Source: Glossina fuscipes
Lineage: Eukaryota; Arthropoda; Insecta; Diptera; Glossinidae
DNA length: 64,000 bases
Direction: 5' to 3'
NCBI RefSeq assembly: GCF_014805625.2
Contig: NW_023998471.1
Span: 56,835 to 120,834, forward strand
The notes beneath the pieces were generated by a model, which was not told the DNA's origin, did no database searches, and saw only the letters and a program-made list of their open reading frames with translations. The position numbers and the translations under genes are program-made. The first letter of the stretch is position 1. Each line of letters starts with the position of its first letter. This document shows positions 1 to 10,964 of this stretch, in pieces.

Positions 1-1402
1 TAGACTGACTTATATTTAAGTCCCTGTTTTCCTTTAATCTTTTTAATTTGTTAGTAAGAAAGTGGGGTTCGGTTGTTGCATAGAAATTTTATAATTTTAT
101 GTAAAACATTCTTTGTTCCTTAATAGCTATCTCACTCTCTCTCTACAGCTTCTGCTACTCATTTGAACGATTTTAACCTTCTACAAATATTCTCTATGAA
201 TTGACCATCTTTGCAAACCAAGTCGTACTGTATTGCATTGCATCTATGCATAACTTTGAAGCGAAATTCAGACAAAAATCGCCGGGAATTTATTTTTGTG
301 CATATGCCAAAAATATGAAACATACATTAAACAAGGTTTCACGTACATAGAGGATGAAATGGACGGGCATGCTAGAGACGAAATGTATTTTATAAAACTT
401 TGGTTGCAGTTGCTTTGATAGCCGTCGATTAGATCGGTTAGAGATAATTATACGTTAAGTATAAATTGACCATTTACCAATTGATCGTTTTGAAATATTT
501 TCCATTTGATATTTACTCACTATCGCATAGACTTAATGGTTTACACGAAGATGTTGAGCCTATTTAGCTTAATTTGATTATCAGTCCCGATGTGCAGTTC
601 CATTAATATCACATTTTAATACGCAAGTACGCAAAATATCCTTAGTAAAAGATTTTGTGTAAATTTAATCAAATCCCGGTATTCATCTCGTCCTCTCTCT
701 CTCCCTCCCTCTCTCTTTCTCTGAATGAAAGGTAGTGAAATCTGGGGTATAAGTGCTTAGCTTACGACCATAGGCCAAATAAGCTTGACTCAGTTGCAAA
801 AAGACCTGCACATGCTAGCAAACCGCAAAAATTCGAAAAAAAGGAAAAGAATGAAACCCATCAAACACTTTTGAATAGGGGAAAAAAACTAAACCGGAGG
901 ATTTATTTAAGGATTTATGGAAAGTTTTCCAAATCGTCATAAGATGCAATTAATTGGATGATCTTTGATATATCGTACGAATATTTTAAGCAATAGCAAA
1001 TTCAGGTCGGTTTTTAGCTGCAAACACCCCTAACAACAACTTATTTCGCGATTTCCTACATCAATTGGATCCCTTAATTAGATATTTGCCAAGTAAGGGA
1101 CTTTAAAACCAAGTAAGGGGATAAAAACTTGAAAGTGTGAAAATACTTTTCCGATGCGATGCATCCATTTGAATTGCGAAAGTCCCAAGATGAAACTCTA
1201 TTATTGCAATTTTTTTTTCTTTTCAGCTGACATAGTTTTTTCCTTTGTCTAGGAAGATTTCGGCACAATACGCAAACTTTCTGCGGTTCATTAACCGCAT
1301 TGGAAAGAAATAAGGACGAAGGAGGCTTCTTCACATCTTTTTAATCATTGACTAGACAATGAAGAAATTTAATAAGAAAAGAAGCTGATAGTGATCTGGT
1401 TT
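1..1402. other. Non-coding, AT-rich stretch
   Basis: I see no supportable gene here. A pyrimidine (CT-rich) microsatellite lies at about 690-722 and a shorter CT run at about 130-147. The minus-strand open frame at 1074-1334 has no recognisable similarity or coding character. Confidence 0.6.
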
Positions 1403-1651
1403 TTATTGTTTTTTAATTTTTTTGTTTTGCCAGATTATATGACTTTCGTAGAACTTGATAACGAGTTGAGGCCATCTGGCATTGGCTACTTGCGTGACTA
1501 CTAGACGAGCTCCGTAGGGGTCATTCCACTTCATCAGAAAGAATATTTGTCCCGAAGCATCTTTTGTCGCACCCAAAATCTTCAATGGTTCCATTCCTTC
1601 AACTATAGCGAACATGTTTCGGTCGTTTTTTTTATCATCGACAAGTCTCAT
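1403..1651 (-). CDS. Chromo shadow domain-only HP1-like protein
   Basis: A single-exon frame of 82 residues. After a short polar leader (residues 1-13) almost all of it aligns by eye to the HP1 chromo shadow domain: GMEPLKILGAT, a FLMKW core, then PQLVIKFYE and a tryptophan shortly after. The Ile-x-x-Tyr and Trp positions that form the HP1 dimer interface and the PxVxL-binding groove are present. No chromodomain is visible upstream on the minus strand, so the protein should dimerise and bind HP1 partners without reading H3K9 methylation itself, as Drosophila Umbrea/HP6 does. The stop codon overlaps an AATAAA-like signal. There are no introns, so a retrocopy origin is possible. The domain call is firm; the gene being functional is inference. 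Confidence 0.75.
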   Translation of the reverse strand: MRLVDDKKNDRNMFAIVEGMEPLKILGATKDASGQIFFLMKWNDPYGARLVVTQVANARWPQLVIKFYESHIIWQNKKIKKQ

Positions 1652-3058
1652 AATTTAACGTTTCTTTAATTGGTTTTCTAGAAATCAGGATAGTAGGTAT
1701 GTTCGATTTTCAACAAAATTATTCTTTGTAATTGTCATCTACTTTCTTACACTTCTTTTTGTTTTCTTGTTCCTATATTTATCGTAAACCGGATTGATGT
1801 CAGGTGTTTCAAAGAAATTCTTTAAGAAAATCAAATCTAACGTAAATATATATTTTAGGAAGAGATATAAGATGCACATAACTATGTCAAGGCAATTAGC
1901 AAAACAATAACTTTGAACCGAAGAATATTACAAATTTGTATTAAATTTTAGCGATCCATGGTTGCCATATGCGAAATGCATTCACTCGGACGACCCAGGC
2001 TCGACGAAGTGCTAATAATTACATAAATCAGACGAGAAAAAAATAAATAAATAAAAAGAAATAAATAAATAAACTACTGATACAAGTTCAACAGGTCTGG
2101 TATGTGAACGGGAGACTGAATCGAGAACCCTGACAATCTAACGTGTAAGGAAAAGTAAACAAGTAAACAAATTATATTCGAATATTTTATATTCATCGCC
2201 TTTGCTTTAAAATCAAGCAAATACATTACATTCGAGCAAGGTCAACCATTTAATACTCTATCCTTTATTTTGTAAAAAAGTACAACAAATTTTATTTCTT
2301 TCGCGGGAGCGTTCACGCCGAGAGGTCTTATTGTAATATAATGATGCAGTTTCGATGAGAATCCTTGCAAGCTATGGGGACTAAAAACTGACTGCGAGAT
2401 CATTATTCGATATATCTAATTTTTATGGGCAAATTTTTTTCAAAAAATATTAAAAATTGAACCTCTTCGTCATAGAAACGCTTACTATTCGTGCAAATCT
2501 TTATTTAAGATGCAGTTAAAAAAAATGACCTTATTAGTCCAAATTTTGCTACATTTCGTTTTTTGTTAAATGAGTTTCAACGCTTTAGGAGAAATTTTAT
2601 ATGGGAAGAGTTTCGAAAAATTGCTCTATTCAAAGCAAATTCCCCGCTTCATTTTAATATGCCGAAATGCTAATACTCGGGGAATTTTTGAAAATTTATA
2701 GTTTTTTTAAATAGGCAGTTTTATGAGGAGTGGCCGGTGAAGGAGGAGTGAAAATTTATTTGCATTGGCGGCTTTGAACCAAAATGCTCTCGCCTATAAC
2801 TGTCCTTTGCACATTTCTCGTATTTATTCGACTTCTATTGACATCACGCTCGTCTTCTTGCGTTGTTTTCCCCTTGACCCGACTGACTTTGCTTGCGCAA
2901 ATATTTTGCTACAACTTACTAAGTTGAAAAAAGCTGCCGCAAGCTACATGAAGTTGCTTCTAAGTTTACAACATAAATATAAATGAATTACAATGACGAA
3001 GGGTAAAAGTTTTAACAAGCAAGTTACTGATGTTTAAGTTCATTGCGACAGTTTTTGG
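1652..3058. other. Non-coding stretch
   Basis: AT-rich with no frame I can support. I looked on the minus strand for an exon encoding a chromodomain that could join the chromo shadow ORF and saw none. A short AAAT/AAAG simple repeat lies near 2040-2070. Confidence 0.5.
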
Positions 3059-3208
3059 TTAAACGCTTTTTCCGCGATGTGTTCTACGAGTTGTTATTAA
3101 TCTTTTTGCCAAACGCGACTTGTGTCGGCCAGGTAAAGCTACATGAGTGGGTATTTTCGTTTTACCAGTTTTAGGATTTGGTTTTTTAGTAAATCGACCA
3201 GTTTTCAT
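3059..3208 (-). CDS. Very basic 49-aa protein (hypothetical)
   Basis: An ATG-to-TAA frame of 50 codons, starting MKTGRFTKKPNPK and ending RRTHRGKSV. About one third of residues are Lys or Arg, spread evenly, with Thr, Pro and Gly between them and no acidic residue at all. The composition resembles small DNA- or RNA-binding proteins (protamine-like or ribosomal tails). Codon use is mixed rather than poly-A-driven, which argues against pure low-complexity chance. I do not recognise it, and an ORF of this length can arise by chance. It lies 1.4 kb upstream of the chromo shadow ORF, on the same strand. Confidence 0.3.
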   Translation of the reverse strand: MKTGRFTKKPNPKTGKTKIPTHVALPGRHKSRLAKRLITTRRTHRGKSV

Positions 3209-6200
3209 GCTGACTCATTCTATTAAATGTGGAATTTTCGCAACAATAGCTTAGTGTATCAAATTTCGTCAAAATAAATAAGAAAAGGCATCGCGTCGAT
3301 TTAAAACGCAAACACAGACGCATGCGTCGCTTACATCAGATGAATACAACACAGGACACGTGTTTTTCACAAAGTTTTTCACAGTATAATTTTAATTCTT
3401 TCTGCATAATGGAAGATGGGTTTATTTTCATTACTTGTCAGTACTGCTCACAATCCGCCTAAACTCAATATATAGCGTACAACAAGCGTTTAGGGTGAAA
3501 AAACCCAAAAAGCAAAAATGAAGAAAATGAAGTTTTCGTACTCCTCTATACGAGTACGTGGATGTGCCCGAATTTTTCTGCACAGAAGTTGGAAGACAAT
3601 TTTTTATGAATGCGTTGCTTGTAGTTTATTACGAGCTCCTGATGAGTTTCTGATAAAATAAATCTTCTGATGTTACCTATTCCCTGCAAGAACTTACTTA
3701 CACCTTCAATGTTTTTCGACAAATTTAAAGTTTGATATTTTTATTTTTGCCGTCGGAAAAATAATGTTTACCATAGACAATTACACGGACGCATAGACGG
3801 ATATACCTAAATCAACGCAGAATGTCTGATTGATCAATAATATATAGACTGCAATTCGTTTGTGGTAAGTATAATCAGTCTGAGAAGTGATCGAAATAAA
3901 CCTGACTGTAATGGGGCGCCATGTCCTTATTTTGCAAAAAAAAAAAAAAAAAAAAACGGATTAATTACCGAAAACATAATTTAATCTTTCTAGTAGGATA
4001 TGAACCTTAGAGAAACCACTCATCTTTTGAGGGCTCCGAAGGAATCGATTCTTTGTTTCTGCTATAACAAGGGTGTTTTATTCAGGCAGACGTTATATAA
4101 TAACGACCTTGATTGTTGATCGACTCGTTGCCAATTAACGCTTTCGACGATTTGAGTTAATTTTTAGCATCCCTTCTTTCCTTAACTTCTAAGACGGCTG
4201 TCACTGATCGCATAAATTATAAATTAGTGGTAGCAATAGTTGACCGGCCGGATGTCATCAAGAGACGTTGTGTCACGTTTTGAATTCACTTTTTAAGTGC
4301 TTTGCTTGCTTAAGTCGTAAAAAGTACATGGCGACTCGGACAGGCTGTAAATAATAAAGCTTATTAGGGTTGGAATGTGCTCATATTTCGTCATCAATCA
4401 GCGAGACAGCTTTTCCATCTCTCCCGACTTCAATTGTAATTGCTTTGATGCAAAGCCATTTCCATTGTGTGAATTTTTAGAAATGATTGCATGCTTTAAA
4501 GCAAACTTCTTGCGTTTGATGAAACCCGAATCTAGCAGCTTTTATTTATTGATTATAATCACTTCAGATTTCTGAGACCAGCAGGGGACATTCATTGGCG
4601 CTTTTCCTCGGTTTTAGGAAAGGTCGTCTTTTTATATATGTACATATATATTCAAAGCTGCATGCATATCAGCAAATTTCTGCAGAAAAATTGGAACTTT
4701 AATCATATACTCTCGTCGCACATATTGCAAACCTGATGTGACAAACACTTCCTCTTCAGATCTGTTAAAGCTGTTAAATAGGAATTACTTTAAACAAACC
4801 CAATTGCGCAAAATTCATCAAAAATTCCAAAATTTCTATTTAACACTTCAAAAACTTATTTTCTTATAAAATAAATTATTACTCGCTATTTTCTATTTTA
4901 GGGACATTTTCATCATTAAATATGAAGTTGATTCAGATAAAACTGTTTAAGACTGTTTAACAAGATTTTATATGCTTTCGATCTGGAATTTCGCTATTGT
5001 GCAGTACGTGTTTGTTTGGCTCCCTTTGCAAGTTTTGCAACCATTCAGTTATGCATATAATAAAAGTGTAGAATTCCTTCCCATATTTAAAATTTTGAAG
5101 GATTTTCGGTTAATTAAAATTTTAAGCGCAATTGATAAGAAAGAAAACTTTTTCGACTTAGAAAATATTGAAATTCTGGCTACATTCATTTTAACTAAAC
5201 AGTTTAATTTTTAGCCTAAATTGACTAAGCTTATCTCAAGCACATCTACTATTACTATGAGAGAAAGAAAAATTATTATATTTCAAAATTTTCTATCTGA
5301 AATTTACTCATTTAAGATAAATACCTATACAAGAAGATTTATGACATATATATTGAAGTGTAGGTGTGCAATTTGGGATCAAGCAGCATATAAGCTGAAG
5401 ATTACAAATAATTGCCTTCTTCCATCCACGCATCAATAATGACATTCGCTTTTTAATTTTGCTCCGTAACTGGTAAAAAAATGACTTTAAAATGAAACAG
5501 GTAAAGAAATTGCCGACCGAATCTTTTTTACTCGTCTTTTATACCGTCACACTTTGCTCCTCAAAAATAATAAAAAAAAGGGACAAACTAAATTTTTATT
5601 CTCTATTATATTGAATAAGCCTGGACGATTTTTTCCATTTCTGAAAAACCACATATAGAGATTACAAACGCAAATTTTTATCGTTGTATCTGTTGAGGTT
5701 TATATGTAAGCCTGACAGTCTCCGGTTATGGTGTACTATGAGCGTCTCCTTTGACCAATTTGAATATCAATTTGTTTGCAAAAACTTGCAATGTTTTTGT
5801 CAAACTCGAAGCCGGTTGCGAGTAGGAGAACATTACACAGACCGCACGCATACAGACAGACAGCCGGGTATTTTTAGATCGGTCTATAATTTGAAGCTGG
5901 CAATGAATGTTATGGATTCCTTACGGATTCTCTGAGGCTTCCTTCCAGATGTTGCAAACATTTCCACAAAATTAATATATTCCCCATCCTTCGGTGATGA
6001 ATGTAAGAATGTCAACTGCGTTTAGTTAATAGGTTATGTATACATGAAACCAGAATTTTTATATTGAAATTTTTTTATAAATTTGCATGAAGTTTATAAA
6101 CGAATATTTTATTCGATATATTGCCCATCTTCTTTTATAGATTTTTTCCAGCTATCTGACAATTTGTGGATGCCACGTCAAAAAAGGTGTTGCTTCTTTG

Positions 6201-7541
6201 AAACAAATCAGTCATCGACCGATTTTCGCACCTTTTTTTGTTTTTTTTTTTAAATCCAATCAATTGGAGGATAGCCCATAGGAGTGGTGACCGCAGCCGA
6301 CAGGATGTGCGCCCTGTAGGTATCTGCTATAACTTAATCAACTGAGCACTCTCTAATACCTACAACTGAAGTAAACTATACCGAGCTTGAGATATAGCCG
6401 TAAGAAAGGGATTTCTACTCAGCTACTACGTGTCCCAGCGATTTCAGCTCTGATAAGCGGAAGAATTGGGTTTTTTAGTCCCATTAGTGAATGGTTTTGC
6501 TTTATTGACGCACGGACAGATGTTACGTAAAAAATGTCCTTGTGCTACCTTTCCTGATATTTCACTAATTTTCTGATCAATAATTAATTATTGGTGGCTT
6601 GTATTACCAGCAGCCTTTAACAGCAGATAAGAGGTCACACCCTTCCGGGCTCACCAAACAATAGGTATCGTCCACCTGCCATAGCAATTCAGTCTCTCAG
6701 TCGACGTGGACGCTACGCATGCATCTGCCGGTAAATTTTTACTCTTAGGATACTCCGAATATAATATGTCCTCCCCATCTCATGCCGCATTTCAGTTAGA
6801 ATGCGGCGCAAAAAGGACTTGGTTTTGTATCGTTTTGGCAAAGACAAAATTCAAGAGTGAATACTTTTTTTGTGCGAAAAAGCAGTATTGCGTGGCATTG
6901 TGTTAATATTACGTCTGCTGCTTATCGTTACCAGATGCCCAAGCTATAAAGAAAAACGCAACAGCGGACATATATGTTATGTACACGTGGTCTTAGTGCC
7001 ATCTACGGACAAATTCGGGTTTCAGGTTTACGCAGTCGGTAACTGTATGACATCTTTTCGTTGACTACGCTTACACTCTTTATTTTTTTAATAAATTTGT
7101 TGAAATTTCTAAAAAGCGAAGGTTCATAACTACTGTTTAATTTAAAAAACAATCATGCAGTAATTTGCAAGCGTTGCTTGTGTGGGGAGTAACCAGTAAC
7201 CGTTTCTCCGTACGCTGTTTTACACGCAGTTTGAGTAGCGAGGTGAATTGCAGAAGTGTTGCGAAATCTTAGGCGTAAAGAAGAAAAATGTGAGCCCTTA
7301 AGAAGGACTTTAAGTGTTTCTTACGAATTAAAATCGGTCATGAAAATCACCAGGCACTACAAAGTTATGCCAAATTTTTCATTACTTATTTTAAAATATT
7401 AGGGTACTTCTGTCGATATGCATTTTTAGTAACTCTGTGCAGTTTGTATTGTTTTGTTGTTATGTAAGAAAAAAATTCTAAATCACTCAGAGTATTCATT
7501 GAAAAAGCCTGATCTTTGAAAAGTAATATGGTAAGAAAGAG
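3209..7541. other. Non-coding stretch with simple repeats
   Basis: No supportable gene. A run of 21 A lies at 3936-3956, which could be the tail of an old retroposed sequence. Short plus-strand open frames at 4375-5439 and 5684-7064 look like chance frames in AT-rich DNA. The less AT-rich part at about 6260-6720 has a different base composition and might be an old transposon fragment, but I cannot identify it. Confidence 0.45.
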
Positions 7542-7987
7542 ATGGGTCCTTTTCAAATTTTCGGCAAAACTATTCATCACCTGTGTGATGCTGTAATAGG
7601 TTTGCTGGTCAGTTTGCTCTTTTTTCTGGCTAAAGAATTCTTCAAATTTTGTTTGGTGTTGTTCTTAGCATATACCATCGCCTCTGCAATCTTTTGTACG
7701 GTAAGTCTTTTTATTATCAACTGTCGATAAGGAATGGGCATGCATTTGTCTTTTAGTGGAGTGGGCGAGCATATGGTAGCAATCTTGTTCAACGTTATGG
7801 ACAAAAGAACGCATATTTCAGTGATGGGCCAACGAACAATTCACGACTTAGTGCCGGAAATTTAGAAGGAAGTTTTAGTAAATATCCATTTATTGTGGAA
7901 ATACCTTCGAAATCATATGCCGACAATTCAGGTCAATCGAAAGCGCCAAGCGGTAGTCGGAAACATCAGTTAGCATTTAAGAAATAA
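7542..7987 (+). CDS. Membrane-anchor/tail family, member 1 (inverted, short tail)
   Basis: Two exons, 7542-7700 and 7757-7987, giving 129 aa. The 56-nt intron has a GTAAGT donor and a TTTTAG acceptor and is phase 0, the same gene plan as the minus-strand family to its right. Exon 1 (53 codons) encodes a hydrophobic region at about residues 17-53, including KEFFKFCLVLFLAYTIASA, which lines up with KFCFALFLVFVIAYS in other members. Exon 2 encodes a 76-aa polar tail rich in Ser, Gly, Asn and Tyr, without the charged repeats of the larger members. It is the only member on the plus strand and converges on member 2. The stop codon sits in an AATAAA-like context. It lacks the tiny upstream ORF seen in other members. 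I do not recognise the family; gene structure is inferred from paralogue comparison. Confidence 0.62.
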
Positions 7988-8299
7988 ATTATTCATTTGG
8001 ACCCAAAAACAAGTCTCGGTTTTAATCGAATGATGGACGTTGTATTACAATATCATATATATATATAGGATATTTGAATCACATATAAGTGCTATATACA
8101 TATATGTATATAGTAAAGAAAAGCTTTGTCAAAAAACTTGCTGTAGTTTTCAAAATAATTAGACCTTATAGAATGAAAAATTAGGCACTTATAGGATGAA
8201 AAACACAGGCATTAAAATATATTTCTTTAAAAATTCGTAAAAGTGAACAAAGTTTGGGAAATTTTCCGCCAAATTTCATGATATAAATTCAAATAATTT

Positions 8300-10956
8300 T
8301 CAGTCTGTTTTTCGACGAGTTGCTGGTTGCGAGGTTTGATCCCAAGCATCTGAGAGGAAACGTCGCTTTCTCGGTGTTCCCATAAGCTCAACCTGAGTAG
8401 GACGTCTTTCCGACTGCGTTTTTTCTTCTTCCTTAGGATAATGGGGCGTGGAAACCGAATGGTTGTCTTTATTTAAATAATGCTCGTCTGAGTCATTTTG
8501 CCTTGTCACTGGCGCTTTATTGTCATGCGTGGTTTTAGGTAGTGGACGAGTCGGTGACTGTGGAGGCGCATGCCAAGTGTCTGAAGCAAAGCGACCCGCT
8601 TTTGCTAATCTTATATTATTATCTTCGCTGGGATGCGTTTCTAGTCTCGCTTCTGCTGACTGTCTAGGATGCCTCGGCTTAGGCGGTTGCGCTCTTATTA
8701 AGCGTGCTGTCTCTTCGGGGGTTTTTTGGGTTACCGGGCGTTTAGGTGATTGTATAGGAGCATCCCAAGTATCTGAAGCGACGCGGCGCTTTGGTGTTCC
8801 CTTCAGATTCTCTTCGTTGGGATGTGTTTCTAATCTCGATTCTGCTGATTTTCTAGCATATTTTGGCTTGGGAATCGATTTGTTTGTTTCACCAAGTCCG
8901 TCCTCATATTTCTGTCTTTGTGTGGATACTTTTTCTTCATGGGCTTTGAAAGGTGTTTGGGGTACTGGGTGAATAGGAGATTTCGTATGTTGATCCCAAG
9001 CATCTGAAGCAATATGCCTCAGTTTTAACATTCCCTTTAAATCGTCTTCGCTTGGATGCGTTTCTAGCCTCGCTTCTGCTGATTGTCTAAGTTGTCTTGG
9101 CTTAGATGGTTGGGCGCTTGTTAAATGTGCTTTCTCTTCGGGGGATTTTTGGGCTACCGGACGTTTAGGTGATTGTGTAGGAGCATCCCAAGTATCTGAA
9201 GCGACGCGGCGCTTTGATATTCCCTTCAGATTCTCATCGTTGAGATGTGTTTCTAACCTCGGTTCTGCTGATTTTCTAGCATATTTTGGCTTCGGAATCG
9301 ATCTGTTTGTTTCACTAAGTTCGTCTTCATCTTTCTTTCTTTGTGTGGACACTTTTTCTTCATGGGCTTTGAAAGGCGTTTGGGGTGCTGGGTGAGTAGG
9401 CGATTTCAAATATTGATCCCAAGCATCTGAAGCGATAGGTCGCAGTTTTAACATTCCCTTTAAATCGTCCTCGCTTGGATGCGTTTCTAGTCTCGCTTCT
9501 GCCGATTTTCTTGGATATTTTGGTTTAGCAGTTGTTTTATCCATCTCATCAAATTCGTTTTCGTGTTTTTTTCTTGATTGGGGCGCTTTATCATGTGTCA
9601 TTTTAGAGGTTGGAGATACTAGATGACTAGGTGATTGTACAGATGGACTCCAAGTTTCTGAGGAAATTTCACGCTTTTTTTGTGTGACCTTGAGATCGTT
9701 TCCGTTAGGATGTCTTTCCAGTCGCGCCTGCGCTGATTTTCTAAGATATCCACGTTTACCAGTCGTACCATATTCGTCGACACCCTTAGCTGCTGTTTTG
9801 GGTGCTACGAAATCGGGAGGTACAAAAGTAGACTTCGATATGACAACTTCATCTGGATGAAACTCATCTTCTTCTTCTCTTCTCACCGAACGCCTCTTTC
9901 TTGGTGTTTGATAGCTTGGCGATTCTGAAGTATTAACTAATTTTTTTTGCACTATTGGTATTGCTCTCAAGTAGTCTTGAGTAGGCCGCCTTTCTTGGTT
10001 CGGTTGAGAAACCCTTCTGTCCTTGTCATCAAAGCCAGTTTCATCCCAGAATTTCCTAGGTGGTATAAGCAACATGCTTGATGTTTTATCTCCACGTATT
10101 TTTTTAGAGGTTTTAAGTAAATCAGATCCTTTCTTCTCCCTTGACTCAAATTTCTCAACGAGATTTTTTTTCGTTACGGGCGAGGTTCCATGCTGTCTAG
10201 CCTCGCGCGTTTTTTTCGTTGGTTTCGACACGCTCACATCGAAACCATTCTTTACACCGATACTTTTAAGATAGTTTGGCAACATTTCTTTAACAACCGA
10301 TTCCTTGTAACTACGTTTAGCATCTACATTTTTGTCAAGCGCTTTCTTCCAGGAACCTGACGTCTGCGTTGCTTTTTCCATTTTTTTCTTTACAACTTTC
10401 TGTTTTATAGCATCTGTCGGACTATACTGCTTTTGATATTTTTTGGAAGGTCTCGTGGGCCCTTCGCTCTCGTCGCTGTCTGCGCTGCTGGCATTTGTAG
10501 ACTGGGCTGTCGGCCCCCGCCATTCCTCGTCTTCGTTGTACATGGGATCTGTTGAACTATCGGCATAGGGATGTTCTGATTGCGTGTTGTCTGCTTCCCA
10601 TAGACTTTTCATTTCTTCTTCCGATTCAGTGTCCTTTGTAATTTGTGACTGTTTCCATACCTTTCCCGTTTGTAACGTAAAATCCGGAATTGGTGTTTTT
10701 TTAGAAGTGTCTTTTGGAGTACGATGAGGACACTCGCACAACGATGGGAAATGTCGTTCCAACTGCAAAATTAAGAATATTAAGTGATTTAAAAGGAATA
10801 AGAGACGTAACTTACGTAAACAAAAAGAAATTGACCGATTCCATAAGTCAGCACCATGACTAAGAAAAACTTGAAAGCTTCAACACATAAATTTACGCTC
10901 AAGCTTAAAGAGCCTATTACCAAACGCTTTGTATAACATTCGAATTTCGAAATCAT
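8300..10956 (-). CDS. Membrane-anchor/tail family, member 2 (867 aa, repeat-rich)
   Basis: Two exons, 10816-10956 and 8300-10762, joined across a 53-nt intron (GTAAGT...GCAG, phase 0). Exon 1 has 47 codons: a short polar start, then a hydrophobic stretch ending FFLVMVLTYGIGQFLFVY. Exon 2 encodes about 820 hydrophilic residues with no predicted globular fold by eye. Its second half carries six to seven units built on the pattern KSAEARLETHPSEDDLKG followed by KRRVASDTWD, with TP-K and R-x-x-S contexts that look like kinase sites. N-terminal to these come acidic and Lys-rich blocks. Codon use is balanced, so it is certainly coding. Function unknown; probably membrane-tethered and disordered, facing one side of a membrane. 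An ATGGAACCATGA leader overlaps the start codon. Confidence 0.8.
8617..9740 (-). repeat. Coding tandem repeats with higher-order period
   Basis: Within exon 2 of member 2, copies of the unit encoding RLETHP lie near 8633, 8820, 9056, 9241, 9477 and 9709. Spacing alternates about 186 and 236 bp, so two different units are duplicated together as a roughly 422-bp pair (8820-9241 against 9241-9660). All spacings keep the reading frame approximately in multiples of three. Confidence 0.75.
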
Positions 10957-10964
10957 GGTTCCAT
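10953..10964 (-). promoter_or_regulatory. Three-codon uORF overlapping start of member 2
   Basis: The leader reads ATGGAACCATGA. The first ATG opens a frame Met-Glu-Pro-stop whose TGA overlaps the main ATG by two bases. Confidence 0.55.

Noticed and set aside
3936..3956. Poly-A tail of a retrogene or SINE
   Set aside because: No target duplication, polymerase III boxes or coding remnant could be identified upstream.
8520..8972. Plus-strand frames opposite members 2-6
   Set aside because: They are antisense shadows of the repeat-rich exon 2 sequences, as shown by their repeat periodicity and the far better minus-strand frames.
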